A DNA stretch of 42,728 nucleotides from Notoacmeibacter sp. (lineage in GTDB: Bacteria > Pseudomonadota > Alphaproteobacteria > Rhizobiales > Rhizobiaceae): NCBI GenBank assembly GCA_019912385.1, contig JAIOIW010000042.1, positions 1-42,728 on the forward strand. The letters are read 5' to 3'. Below the pieces are notes generated by a model. That model ran no database searches. It saw only the letters and a program-made list of their open reading frames with translations, and had not been told where the DNA came from. Position numbers and translations under genes: made by a program. Positions within the stretch are counted from its first letter, which is position 1; each line of letters starts with the position of its first letter. Shown here in pieces: positions 30,384-39,101 of the stretch.

Positions 30384-31324
30384 GTGAGACCGCAAAATCG
30401 CTGGCCTTTCATGGTGCGGTCGTCGCCCTTCTCGTGGCGCTGCACTTCGCTCTGCCGGCCTACCATCACGGCAATCTGGCGCGAATCATGGTGCTGGCCG
30501 TTTATGCCATGGGCTTCAACGTGCTGTTCGGCTACAGCGGATTGCTAAGCCTCGGCCATGCGATGTTCTTCGCCGCCGGAATGTACGGCCTCGGCCTGCC
30601 GATGCAGCATCTGGGGCTGGCGGCGGCGCCCGCGCTCCTGTGCGGCGTCCTGGCTGCATTGGCCCTCGGCGCGGCGGTCGGTTTCCTGGCCCTGCGCACG
30701 ACGGGTGTCGCGTTCATGATCGTGACGCTGATGTTCTCCCAGGCCGTGTTCCTCACAATCCTTTATTTCGGCGAATACACCCGCGGCGACGAGGGTTTCG
30801 TGATCGCGCAGGCGAGCCGGGCCATCGCGGGCGTCGATCTCAGCGACTCCGCCAACCGTTACTTCGCCGCACTCGCCATCTTCGCCGTCGGCCTCGCCGT
30901 CACGCTGCGCCTCATCCACACGCCGTTTGGCCGCGTCTTGATCGCAATTCGCGAGAACGAGGAACGCACGCGCATGCTCGGCTATGACGTGTTTGCCCAC
31001 AAGCTCGGCGCGGTCGTCGCTTCCGCCGCGCTGTCCGGCCTTTCGGGCGCCGCCTACGCCCTCCTTTTCGGCTATGCGGGGGCCACCTTCGCATCGGTGC
31101 AGTATTCGATTTTTCCGCTGCTCTGGGTGCTGCTCGGCGGTGCGGGAACGATCATCGGTCCGTTCATCGGAACGGTGTTCATGTTCTACCTCATCGATAT
31201 TTCCAGCGGCCTGACGAGCGCCTACATGCTGATCGCAGGCGCCGTCCTGGTCGCGCTCACGCTGTTTGCGCGCCAGGGACTGGTTGGCGAATTGCGGCGG
31301 AGGGTCATGCCATGGTTGCCGTGA
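30380..31324 (+). CDS. Branched-chain-type ABC permease (LivM-like)
   Basis: A 314-residue inner-membrane permease, second half of the channel. Seen: VLFGYSGLLSLGHAMFFAAGMYG near residue 50, the ATPase-coupling loop EEERTRMLGYD-like stretch (ENEERTRMLGYDVFAHKL) and GGAGTIIGPFIGTV. The start codon is GTG 30380, overlapping the previous stop (GTGA). Its 3' end overlaps the start of the ATPase gene by 13 bases. Confidence 0.92.
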   Translation: MSETAKSLAFHGAVVALLVALHFALPAYHHGNLARIMVLAVYAMGFNVLFGYSGLLSLGHAMFFAAGMYGLGLPMQHLGLAAAPALLCGVLAALALGAAVGFLALRTTGVAFMIVTLMFSQAVFLTILYFGEYTRGDEGFVIAQASRAIAGVDLSDSANRYFAALAIFAVGLAVTLRLIHTPFGRVLIAIRENEERTRMLGYDVFAHKLGAVVASAALSGLSGAAYALLFGYAGATFASVQYSIFPLLWVLLGGAGTIIGPFIGTVFMFYLIDISSGLTSAYMLIAGAVLVALTLFARQGLVGELRRRVMPWLP

Positions 31325-32037
31325 CGCCCCTCCTGACAACACGCCGCCTGTCTAAGAGCTTTGGCGGTCTGCGCGCCGTGCACCTCGTCGATTTCACGCT
31401 TCCCGAAGGTCAGATCCGGGCGCTGATCGGCCCCAATGGAGCGGGCAAGACGACCTTTGTCGGCCTCCTGTGCGGGCGGTTGAGCGCCGATGACGGCGAA
31501 ATCCGTTTCCTGGGCGAGGACGTGACCCGCCTGCCCGCGCACCAGCGCATCCGCCGCGGCATGGCCTACACCTTCCAGATCACCTCGATCTTCGCCAGGC
31601 TAACGCTCCTGGAAAACGTCGCGCTTGCCTTGCGCCGCCGCCTTCACGGCAAATCCGCCCAGGTGCGCGCAGAAGCGATGCGCGCGCTGGAGCAGGTCGG
31701 ACTGGCGGGGCGGGCAGCGCAGATCGCCGGCGACCTTTCCTACGGCCACCAGCGTCTGCTGGAGATCGCCATGGGTCTGGCGCAGGCGCCGCGCCTGCTC
31801 ATCCTCGACGAACCGACGCAGGGCCTCGCCGACAGCGAGATCGACGATTTCAAGGCATTGATCGGCGCGGTCGCCGGTCAGACCACGATCCTGCTGATCG
31901 AGCACAACATGGATGTGGTGATGCAGACGGCGCAGTTCATCACCGTGATGGATGGCGGGCAGGTCCTGGCGGAGGGAACGCCCGAAGCCGTCAAGGCAAA
32001 CGCCGCGGTCCAGGCCGCATACTTGGGGACGGCCTGA
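31312..32037 (+). CDS. ABC transporter ATP-binding protein (LivG-like)
   Basis: A 241-residue ATPase. Walker A is GPNGAGKTT (40-48), and the ABC signature is a variant, LSYGHQRLLEIA, in place of LSGGQ, which is common in LivG proteins. Walker B is LLILDEPTQGL, and the switch His is in LLIEHNMDVV. Works with LivF-like partner as a heterodimer driving the permease pair. Translation is coupled to both neighbours (13-base overlap upstream, TGATG downstream). Confidence 0.92.
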   Translation: MVAVTPLLTTRRLSKSFGGLRAVHLVDFTLPEGQIRALIGPNGAGKTTFVGLLCGRLSADDGEIRFLGEDVTRLPAHQRIRRGMAYTFQITSIFARLTLLENVALALRRRLHGKSAQVRAEAMRALEQVGLAGRAAQIAGDLSYGHQRLLEIAMGLAQAPRLLILDEPTQGLADSEIDDFKALIGAVAGQTTILLIEHNMDVVMQTAQFITVMDGGQVLAEGTPEAVKANAAVQAAYLGTA

Positions 32038-32732
32038 TGCTAAAGCTGCGCGACATCCAAGCGGGATATGGCGAGGCCACGGTCTTGCACGGCATATCAC
32101 TGGAGGTGGCGGCGGGCGAAATCCTCTGCCTCCTTGGCCGCAATGGCGCAGGCAAGACAACGACCATGAAGGCGATCATGGGCCTGATCCCTGTAACGGC
32201 GGGTGCCGTGCTTCTCGACGGCGAGAACCTGGCGCAAATCGCAGCCCATGAAATACCAAAGCGGGCGATCGGCTACATTCCCCAGGGCCGGCGGCTGTTT
32301 GCAGAACTGACGGTGGCCGAAAACCTGGAAATCGGATTGATGGTGCGTGGTCATGGCTCGGCCACGCGCGAAAAGGTGCTGGACATGTTTCCCCGCCTGC
32401 GGGAGCGCCTTCGCCAGCGCGCGGGAACACTGTCGGGCGGCGAACAACAGATGCTGGCAACGGCACGCGCATTGTGTATCGAACCCCGCGTGCTGCTGCT
32501 GGATGAGCCAACCGAGGGGCTTCAACCATCAATGATCGCGCTGATCCGCGACGTGATCGTGTATCTCAGGGAGCAAGGCGTCGCAATCCTCCTGGTCGAA
32601 CAGCGCGTCGACGCGGTGCTGTCGATTGCCGACCGCGTGGCGTTCATCGAAAACGGCCGTAACCGCGACACCGTCGATGCCGCGGCGCTGCGGGCCGACC
32701 ACAGCCTGGTGGCGCGATATCTGGGTGTCTGA
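32037..32732 (+). CDS. ABC transporter ATP-binding protein (LivF-like)
   Basis: A 231-residue ATPase with Walker A GRNGAGKTT (34-42), a Q-loop in GYIPQGRRLF, signature LSGGEQQML, and Walker B VLLLDEPTEGL. The switch His of many ABC ATPases is here VEQR (LLVEQRVD), the usual LivF form. Last gene of the transporter operon; the convergent nicotinamidase gene ends 20 bp further on. Confidence 0.92.
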   Translation: MLKLRDIQAGYGEATVLHGISLEVAAGEILCLLGRNGAGKTTTMKAIMGLIPVTAGAVLLDGENLAQIAAHEIPKRAIGYIPQGRRLFAELTVAENLEIGLMVRGHGSATREKVLDMFPRLRERLRQRAGTLSGGEQQMLATARALCIEPRVLLLDEPTEGLQPSMIALIRDVIVYLREQGVAILLVEQRVDAVLSIADRVAFIENGRNRDTVDAAALRADHSLVARYLGV

Positions 32733-32752
32733 ATGAGAACCTTTAGGTCCGG

Positions 32753-33379
32753 CTACGCGATGTCGCCGATGTCGAACCGGACACCGCGTTCGGTCATGTC
32801 GGTGATCGCCGCCTCAAGCGATCCGTTCATGTCGATCGCGCGGCAAGCCTCGGTGACGACCGTGGTCTTGAAGCCCTGCCCCACGGCGTCTATCGCCGAG
32901 TAATAGACGCAGAAATCGGTTGCCAGGCCAACGAGTACGAGTTGCGTCACGCCGCGCTCCCTGAGATAGCCGCCAAGGCCTGTCGGCGTCGTCTTGTCGT
33001 TCTCGAAAAAGGCCGAATAGCTGTCGATCTCCGGGCGAAAGCCCTTGCGGATGATGAGATCCGCGCGATCTGTCACAAGATCCCGATGGAATGCCGCTCC
33101 GCTGGTCCCCTGGACGCAATGGGTCGGCCACAGAACCTGGTCGCCATAGGGCATCCTGGTCATCGAAAACGGTTCGGCGCCGTCATGGTTGGCGGCGAAG
33201 GATGCGTGGTCCGCCGGGTGCCAGTCCTGGGTGAGCACGCGCACCGAGAACTGCTCCTGCATTCGGTTGACGAGCGGCACGATCGCGTCGCCGTTTTCGA
33301 CGGCCAGTGCCCCGCCGGGGCAGAAATCATTCTGGATGTCGATCATCAACAAAGCGACGTCATCGCCGATTTTCGTCAT
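32753..33379 (-). CDS. pncA: Nicotinamidase (isochorismatase-fold amidohydrolase)
   Basis: Converts nicotinamide to nicotinate and ammonia. The 208-residue protein has the catalytic triad Asp14 (IDIQNDF), Lys112 (IRKGF) and Cys157 (ATDFCVYYSA), and a metal site Asp52/His54 (QDWHP) with His87 (WPTHC). Together these are the PncA pattern rather than a general isochorismatase. I chose ATG 33379; ATG 33397 is possible. The gene follows marR on the same strand by 57 bp, so it is probably in the marR transcript. Nicotinamidase also serves NAD salvage, but its place beside a molybdenum hydroxylase and a hydroxynicotinate-reductase-like gene argues for a catabolic role as well. Confidence 0.9.
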   Translation of the reverse strand: MTKIGDDVALLMIDIQNDFCPGGALAVENGDAIVPLVNRMQEQFSVRVLTQDWHPADHASFAANHDGAEPFSMTRMPYGDQVLWPTHCVQGTSGAAFHRDLVTDRADLIIRKGFRPEIDSYSAFFENDKTTPTGLGGYLRERGVTQLVLVGLATDFCVYYSAIDAVGQGFKTTVVTEACRAIDMNGSLEAAITDMTERGVRFDIGDIA

Positions 33380-33436
33380 GTTTGTGCCCCGACGCATGAT
33401 GGTAACCGGCACACAGCAAATGCCGGTCCATGGACC

Positions 33437-33883
33437 TTATGTCATCCTGCCCAGTAAATCCAGAAACTCGCCGCGCTCGCGTGGCGAGAGCGGCTCAAGG
33501 GTCCGCGCGGTGATCTCTTGTGCCGCCGTTACGCGCTCCAGATAGGCCGTGCGGCCGTCGCCAGTCGGCACAATCTGGATGCGACGCTGGTCGCCCGGAT
33601 CCGGTCTGGTGGTTACGTAACCACGCTTGCGCAAGCGGTCGATGACTCCCTTGATGGTCGCAGCATCCATCGCAGTCTGGCGCCCCAACTCGTTTTGCGA
33701 AACGGGTCCCAGTTCGCACAGCTTGGCAAGCGCGGCGAATTGCGTCGGCGTGAAATCAGGCATCAGGTTATTGAAAATCGCGAGATGGCGCTGGGTGGCA
33801 CGCCGCAGCATGAAACCGACCTGCTCGTCCAGCCGGTATATCTCGGGTTCGGCGATGTTCTTTGCCATTTCCGTGGTTTTCAT
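33437..33883 (-). CDS. MarR-family transcriptional regulator
   Basis: A 148-residue winged-helix regulator: dimerising helices at both ends, recognition region MDAATIKGVIDRLRKRGYV (about residues 70-90) and a wing RPDPGDQRRIQIVPT. MarR proteins usually repress and release DNA on binding a small aromatic ligand. NicR of Pseudomonas, a MarR protein controlling nicotinate degradation, is a relevant precedent. It diverges from the molybdenum hydroxylase operon, and the shared gap holds TTTGT-N6-ACAAA (33962-33977), repeated near hyuA. Start ATG 33883; TTG 33889 precedes it in frame. Confidence 0.9.
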   Translation of the reverse strand: MKTTEMAKNIAEPEIYRLDEQVGFMLRRATQRHLAIFNNLMPDFTPTQFAALAKLCELGPVSQNELGRQTAMDAATIKGVIDRLRKRGYVTTRPDPGDQRRIQIVPTGDGRTAYLERVTAAQEITARTLEPLSPRERGEFLDLLGRMT

Positions 33884-33929
33884 GGCCAAATCCGTTCCGT
33901 ACCGCTCGCCAACACCAATTTAACTCATG

Positions 33930-33958
33930 TTGACACCAATTCCAGCGAAGCGCAAAAT
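33930..33958 (+). promoter_or_regulatory. Promoter of the molybdenum hydroxylase operon
   Basis: TTGACA (33930-33935), 17 bp, CAAAAT (33953-33958). The operator-like repeat at 33962-33977 begins 3 bp downstream, over the expected transcription start. An 8-base direct repeat CACCAATT occurs at 33913-33920 and 33934-33941, 21 bp apart (two helical turns), straddling the -35. Confidence 0.55.
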
Positions 33959-33961
33959 CTG

Positions 33962-33977
33962 TTTGTACACGAACAAA
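33962..33977. promoter_or_regulatory. Operator-like inverted repeat TTTGT-N6-ACAAA between marR and the Mo-hydroxylase operon
   Basis: TTTGT-ACACGA-ACAAA; two further bases in the spacer (C at 33968, G at 33971) are also symmetric. It lies in the 128-bp divergent gap, immediately after the -10 of the rightward promoter, a usual position for a MarR repressor site. The same repeat, in the same place relative to a TTGACA, lies upstream of hyuA (26531-26546). Confidence 0.65.
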
Positions 33978-34011
33978 AGGCATCAACGCGGATCCGGGGA
34001 GATTGTCGGCG

Positions 34012-34866
34012 GTGACCTATTTCCGACCTGCCAGACTGGGTGATGCACTTTCCTGGCTGAAGGACAACAACGGCCGCATCGCCGCTGGATGCACCGACCT
34101 TTTCGCCGTGACGCAAGATAGCAGATTGCAAGGCCCGGTGCTCGATCTGACCGGCGTGAACGAACTGCGCGGTATCAGCGAAGAAACGGCTATGTGGCGC
34201 TTCGGTGCAACGACGACCTGGAGCGATGTCGTTCGCGCGGAACTGCCGGCAGCCTTTGACGCGTTGAAGTGCGCGGCTCGCGAAATCGGCTCCCTCCAGA
34301 TACAGAACGCCGGAACCGTCGCGGGAAACCTGTGCAACGCTTCACCCGCCGCCGACGGCATACCGCCGTTTCTGATACTGGACGCGAGTATCGAGATCGC
34401 CACACTGGAAGGAAGGCGAACCCTGCCGCTCACCGATTTCATTACCGGCCCGCGCCAGACCACCCTTGGCGCAGCCGAAATCGTCACGGCGATCCTCGTG
34501 CCGAAAACCGCAGCCGCGGGGCGCTCGGCCTTCCGAAAGCTCGGCGCGCGCAGGTATTTGGTCATCTCCATCGCCATGGTTGCCGCGCGTCTTGTCCTGG
34601 ACGGCACAAAAATATCCTCCGCCGCAGTCGCAGTGGGCGCGTGCGGCCCTGTCGCCACGCGTCTTGAGGCGGTCGAGCGCGCGCTTGCCGGGCAGGACGC
34701 GGAAAGCGCCGCTGCGCTGGTCACTGACGAACTCGTGGCCCGATACCTGTCGCCAATCGGCGACATCCGCGCCGATGCCGGATACCGGATTGAGGCCGCA
34801 ACAGAACTCGTGCGGCGGGCCATCGGCGAATGTACGGTAACGGACACAAGCGAGGTAGCGGCATGA
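34012..34866 (+). CDS. FAD-binding subunit of a xanthine dehydrogenase-family molybdenum hydroxylase
   Basis: A 284-residue CoxM/XdhB-type subunit that carries FAD and passes electrons from the iron-sulfur clusters to the acceptor. Visible: AAGCTDLFA (FAD phosphate contact, close to the N-terminus) and the AGTVAGNLCNASPAADG motif near residue 105. GTG 34012 is chosen because GGGGAG (33996-34001) lies 10 bp upstream; TTG 34003 would leave almost no spacing. It is the first gene of the rightward operon, followed by the fused 2Fe-2S/Mo subunit (ATGA overlap). The substrate is probably an N-heterocycle such as nicotinate (inference). Confidence 0.88.
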   Translation: MTYFRPARLGDALSWLKDNNGRIAAGCTDLFAVTQDSRLQGPVLDLTGVNELRGISEETAMWRFGATTTWSDVVRAELPAAFDALKCAAREIGSLQIQNAGTVAGNLCNASPAADGIPPFLILDASIEIATLEGRRTLPLTDFITGPRQTTLGAAEIVTAILVPKTAAAGRSAFRKLGARRYLVISIAMVAARLVLDGTKISSAAVAVGACGPVATRLEAVERALAGQDAESAAALVTDELVARYLSPIGDIRADAGYRIEAATELVRRAIGECTVTDTSEVAA

Positions 34867-37607
34867 ACGTGCTCAAGCCCGCACTTTCCGCTCGGATCAA
34901 CGGCGCCGAGCAACTTCTCGCCGGCGATCCCGCCAGGCGCCTGAGCCATGTCCTGCGTGAGGATCTGGGCCTGAAGGGCACCAAGGTCGGGTGCGACGCG
35001 GGCGATTGCGGCGCCTGCACGGTGCTGGTCGACGGCGAGCCCTGGTGTGCCTGCCTGACAACGGCCGCACAGGCCGCCGGCCGCGAAATCCTGACCGTCG
35101 AAGGCCTGTCGGACGGCCCGATTTCCGCGCTTCAGGAATCATTCCTGCGTCACGGCGCCGCCCAGTGCGGCATCTGTACACCGGGCATGCTGATGGCCGC
35201 CGCCGCGCTGCTCCAGCGCGTGCCCTCGCCGTCGGTCGCCCAGGTCGAGAACGCGCTGGGCGGAGTCCTTTGCCGCTGCACCGGTTACCGCAAGATCATC
35301 GCGGCTGTCTGCGATGCCGGACGGCAAGCCGCAGCACCTGCCCTGCCCGTCGCCGGCCACGCGGTCGGTGCCGCGATCGAACGGCTTGACGGCCTGCCCA
35401 AGGTCGCCGGGGATGAATCCTTCGGCGCAGACGAGTGGCCCGAAGACGCGCTCGTGGTGCGCGCCATCCGCTCGCCGCACCATGCCGCCGCTTTCGCATT
35501 CGGCGACATCGCGTCCTGGAAACGGAAGCATTCGGGCATCGAGGCCGTCTTCACCGCGGCCGACATTCCCGGCCGCAATGCCTTCGGCGTGATCCCGCCC
35601 TTTGCCGACCAGCCGGCGCTTGCCGAAGAGGCGGTCCGATTCCGCGGTGAAGCCGTGGCCATTGTCGCAGGCGTTGCCACGGCCATGCGCGACCTCGACA
35701 CTTCAGACTTCCCGGTGATCTGGAAGCCAATTCCCGAAATGCTGGAATCGCAGGCTGCGGCGGCCCCGGGCGCCCGGCTGATCCACGACAGTCGGGAGGG
35801 CAACGTGCTCATATCGGGCATGGTGGTCGCCGGCGATGCTGACAAGGCGCTGGCTCTTTCCGCCTACGTTGCCGAAGGCACGTTCGAGACCACCCATGTC
35901 GAGCACGCCTATATCGAACCCGAGGCAGGTGCGGCCTGGATGGACGGCGATACGCTCACCATCCGCGCCTGCACCCAGGCTCCGGTCATGGATCGCGACG
36001 ACACGGCGGCGGTGCTCGGCCTTCCGGTGGAGCGCGTGCGGATCATTCCCGCGGCCACCGGCGGTGGCTTTGGTTCAAAGCTCGACATTTCGCTGCAACC
36101 CCTTATCGGATTGGTCGCGCTGAAGACGGGGAAACCGGCACGGATGGTTTACTCGCGAGGCGAGTCGATGACCTCGACGACCAAGCGCCATCCTGCACGC
36201 ATGCACGCGTCGATCGGCGCCGACAAGGATGGGCGGATCGTCGCCATGCGCTTCGCTGGCGATTTCAACACCGGGGCCTATGCGAGCTGGGGACCGACGG
36301 TCGCCGTGCGCGTGCCGGTGCATGCCAGCGGCCCCTACCGGACGCCGAACTACCATGCCAGCGCCCGCGCCATCCACACCAATGCGCCGGTTTCCGGCGC
36401 GTTCCGCGGCTTCGGCGTACCGCAAGCCGCGCTGATGCAGGAAACCCTTTACGACGATCTGGCGCTTGGCTGCGGCATCGACCGGTTGGAATTCAGGCGG
36501 CTCAACGCGATCGCCGACGGAGACCGTTCGGTCTGCGGCCAGGAAATGAAAGGCGCCGGTATCCGCGAGTGCCTCGACGCCCTTGTTCCGGCGTGGAACG
36601 CGGCGCTCGAGCGGGTTGCCGCCTTCAATGCGGTATCGACGGATCGAAAACGCGGTGTCGGTGTCGCGTCCTGCTGGTACGGCTGCGGCAATACCGGCCT
36701 CACCAACCCGTCGACGGTCCGGCTCGGCATCACGGCCGATGGCAATGTCAGGCTGCACCAGGGCGCTGTCGACATCGGCCAGGGATCGAACTCGGTCGTC
36801 ACCCAGATCTGTGCCGACGCGCTCGGCATTCCGGTGGCGCAATTCGAACTGATCGGCGGCGATACCGCGCTGACGCCTGATTGCGGCAAGACATCGGCAT
36901 CGCGCCAGACGGTCGTGACCGGCAAGGCGGCGCTGCTCGCCGGCCGCGCCTTGCGCGAGACGATCCTGCGCATGGGCAATTGCGGGCAGGATGCCGTCAT
37001 CAACGTCGACGCCGGGCGGATCGCCATCACGGAAGGCGAAGTGCGGCGAGAGATCGGCCTCGCCGGAATGCCTGTCGACGCGAACGGCTATGTCCTGTGC
37101 GCTGAGGAAACCTACGATCCGCCGACCGTGCCGCTCGACGGAAACGGCCAGGGCAAACCTTACGCCGTCTATGGATACGGTGCGCAGGTCGCCGAAGTGG
37201 AGGTCGACATGAAGCTCGGCACGGTGCGCGTGGTGCACATGACGGCTGCCCACGATGTCGGCCGCGCCATCAATCCCATGCTTGTCGAAGGACAGATCGA
37301 GGGTGGCATCGCCCAGGGCCTCGGCATGGCGCTGATGGAGGATTACATCCCCGGCCGCACGGAGAACCTGCACGACTACCTGATCCCGACGATCGGCGAC
37401 ATGCCGGACATCGAGTCGATCCTGATTGAGCAACCCGACGCGGAAGGCCCGTACGGCGCCAAGGGGCTCGGAGAACATGTGCTGATCCCCACCGCGCCGG
37501 CGATCCTCAACGCCGTCCGCCATGCGAGCGGTGCCCGGATAACGCGCCTGCCGGCCCTTCCCCACCGCGTACTCGCGGCGATCCGCGAAGCGGGGAATGC
37601 GTCATGA
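34863..37607 (+). CDS. Fused [2Fe-2S] and molybdopterin-binding subunit of a molybdenum hydroxylase
   Basis: A 914-residue protein joining two subunits that are separate in many relatives. Residues 1-155 are the iron-sulfur part: Cys44/49/52/64 (CDAGDCGAC...CAC) and Cys102/105/137/139 (CGIC, CRC). Residues about 180-914 are the molybdopterin part, with GGGFGSKLD, GAFRGFG and the catalytic Glu871 in KGLGEHV. Such enzymes hydroxylate a carbon next to a ring nitrogen using water. A nicotinate 6-hydroxylase fits the neighbours (nicotinamidase, 6-hydroxynicotinate-reductase-like). Xanthine or another purine cannot be excluded. ATG 34863 overlaps the FAD-subunit stop by four bases. Confidence 0.9.
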   Translation: MNVLKPALSARINGAEQLLAGDPARRLSHVLREDLGLKGTKVGCDAGDCGACTVLVDGEPWCACLTTAAQAAGREILTVEGLSDGPISALQESFLRHGAAQCGICTPGMLMAAAALLQRVPSPSVAQVENALGGVLCRCTGYRKIIAAVCDAGRQAAAPALPVAGHAVGAAIERLDGLPKVAGDESFGADEWPEDALVVRAIRSPHHAAAFAFGDIASWKRKHSGIEAVFTAADIPGRNAFGVIPPFADQPALAEEAVRFRGEAVAIVAGVATAMRDLDTSDFPVIWKPIPEMLESQAAAAPGARLIHDSREGNVLISGMVVAGDADKALALSAYVAEGTFETTHVEHAYIEPEAGAAWMDGDTLTIRACTQAPVMDRDDTAAVLGLPVERVRIIPAATGGGFGSKLDISLQPLIGLVALKTGKPARMVYSRGESMTSTTKRHPARMHASIGADKDGRIVAMRFAGDFNTGAYASWGPTVAVRVPVHASGPYRTPNYHASARAIHTNAPVSGAFRGFGVPQAALMQETLYDDLALGCGIDRLEFRRLNAIADGDRSVCGQEMKGAGIRECLDALVPAWNAALERVAAFNAVSTDRKRGVGVASCWYGCGNTGLTNPSTVRLGITADGNVRLHQGAVDIGQGSNSVVTQICADALGIPVAQFELIGGDTALTPDCGKTSASRQTVVTGKAALLAGRALRETILRMGNCGQDAVINVDAGRIAITEGEVRREIGLAGMPVDANGYVLCAEETYDPPTVPLDGNGQGKPYAVYGYGAQVAEVEVDMKLGTVRVVHMTAAHDVGRAINPMLVEGQIEGGIAQGLGMALMEDYIPGRTENLHDYLIPTIGDMPDIESILIEQPDAEGPYGAKGLGEHVLIPTAPAILNAVRHASGARITRLPALPHRVLAAIREAGNAS

Positions 37608-39100
37608 GCGAAGCTGCCGAAATCCAGACCGTATCCGCCGCCGGCGGGAAAATCCGCTGCGATGCATGCCCGGTGATGTGCTACATCGCCGAGGGGCGCG
37701 CCGGGGCCTGCGACCGCTACGCCAACGAGAACGGCCGCATCATCCGCTGCGATCCGCTGACCGTCCTCGACAAGCGCATCGCCGCTGGTGATCCGGTCAA
37801 ACCGTTCCTGAAATCGAACTGGGACGGAACCCTCGCCGACGAAAGCGCGGTGTTCGTTACCGGCGTCGGCGCGGGCACGACCTATCCCGACTACAAGCTG
37901 GCGCCGTTCATCATCAGCCGCGAGATCGAGGGCGTCGATTTTGTCACCGTCGTCACCGAAGCGATCTTCTCCTATTGCGGCGCCAAGATAAAAATCGACA
38001 CCGACCGCCACCTGGGAGACGAGACAGCCATTGTCCGCGCGGATGGCGAGGCCGTCGGCCACGTTAACACCGGAGAATACGGTTCGCAGATGCTGTCGCT
38101 CGGCGGCGTCACTCATCTGACCGGCGGGTCCAAGGGCGAAGGCCGCGTCACCTGCGATACGCTGATGCGCCTGTGCAATGCCGAGCCCGTGGAACTGACG
38201 ATCGACGGCGGCTCCAGCGTGGTGGTGCAGGCCGGCAAATCGCCGATCGTCGATGGCAAGGCGGAACTCCGCATGCGCGTCGGATGCGGTTCGGCAACCA
38301 TCGGCATGTTCGCCTCGCAATGGAAGGGGTTGGTCGACGAGGTGGTGGTGGTCGATGACCACATCACAGGCGTCGTCTCCGAGCACCAGGCGGGCAAGGT
38401 GCTCGACTGGCCAGACACCGGCATCCGCATCAAGGGGCGGCGCTCCACGCCCGGCCGTTATTTCAAGGTCGCCGAACCGGGTCTCGGATGGGGCGGGACC
38501 GACATCGAGGACCCACTGGTCATTCTTGACTCATGGAACGCGAAAAAGGGCGCGAGACCCGGCCTGACCATGCTGATGGTCTCCACGACCGGCGAGCAAT
38601 TCGGCTACTACGTGCTGGATGACAACCTCCAACCCCAGCGCCGCGACCTGCCGAACGAACTCAACCCCACCGTCGAACTGATCGCGGAGAATTGCGAGCC
38701 GGCTCTGTGCACCGTGCTGTTCATGGGAGGCGCCGGTGGATCGCTGCGCTCCGGCGTCACGCGCAACCCGGTACGCCTGACGCGCTCGGTGCAACAGGAG
38801 AGAACCAGGGTCACCGTCGGCGGGGCGCCGGCCTATGTGTGGCCCGGAGGCGGCATCACCGTCATGGCCGATGTCACCCGCATGCCCGACCGCTCCTTCG
38901 GCTACGTGCCGACACCGGCCATCGTCGCGCCGCTCGAATTCACGACGACCCGCGAGGAATACTGCCGCCTCGGCGGCCACGACGAAGCGGTGCGCACCAT
39001 TGCCGACATGCTCGACGAGGGCGGCGAATACGGCGATGCGGTGCGGGGCGTGCGCCCGCCGCCCGGCAGCCATTTCCTGCCGCGCTCGGACAAGGATTGA
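37604..39100 (+). CDS. 6-hydroxynicotinate reductase-like iron-sulfur protein
   Basis: A 498-residue protein that I recognise as the family annotated 6-hydroxynicotinate reductase after Eubacterium barkeri Hnr, which reduces 6-hydroxynicotinate to 1,4,5,6-tetrahydro-6-oxonicotinate with reduced ferredoxin. The N-terminus has Cys19, 22, 26 and 36 (CDACPVMC, then AGAC), a likely [4Fe-4S] site, and Cys49. The rest has no fold I can name. An SGVT sequence at 383-386 resembles the SGAT motif that receives FMN in ApbE substrates; the next gene encodes an ApbE-superfamily protein. The start overlaps the previous stop (ATGA). The assignment rests on family recollection plus context. Confidence 0.75.
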   Translation: MSEAAEIQTVSAAGGKIRCDACPVMCYIAEGRAGACDRYANENGRIIRCDPLTVLDKRIAAGDPVKPFLKSNWDGTLADESAVFVTGVGAGTTYPDYKLAPFIISREIEGVDFVTVVTEAIFSYCGAKIKIDTDRHLGDETAIVRADGEAVGHVNTGEYGSQMLSLGGVTHLTGGSKGEGRVTCDTLMRLCNAEPVELTIDGGSSVVVQAGKSPIVDGKAELRMRVGCGSATIGMFASQWKGLVDEVVVVDDHITGVVSEHQAGKVLDWPDTGIRIKGRRSTPGRYFKVAEPGLGWGGTDIEDPLVILDSWNAKKGARPGLTMLMVSTTGEQFGYYVLDDNLQPQRRDLPNELNPTVELIAENCEPALCTVLFMGGAGGSLRSGVTRNPVRLTRSVQQERTRVTVGGAPAYVWPGGGITVMADVTRMPDRSFGYVPTPAIVAPLEFTTTREEYCRLGGHDEAVRTIADMLDEGGEYGDAVRGVRPPPGSHFLPRSDKD

Positions 39101-39101
39101 G

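Noticed and set aside
37604-39100. Radical SAM enzyme, from the N-terminal cysteines
   Set aside because: The spacing is CxxCxxxC, not the radical SAM CxxxCxxC, and no SAM-binding motif follows. A ferredoxin-like cluster is more likely.
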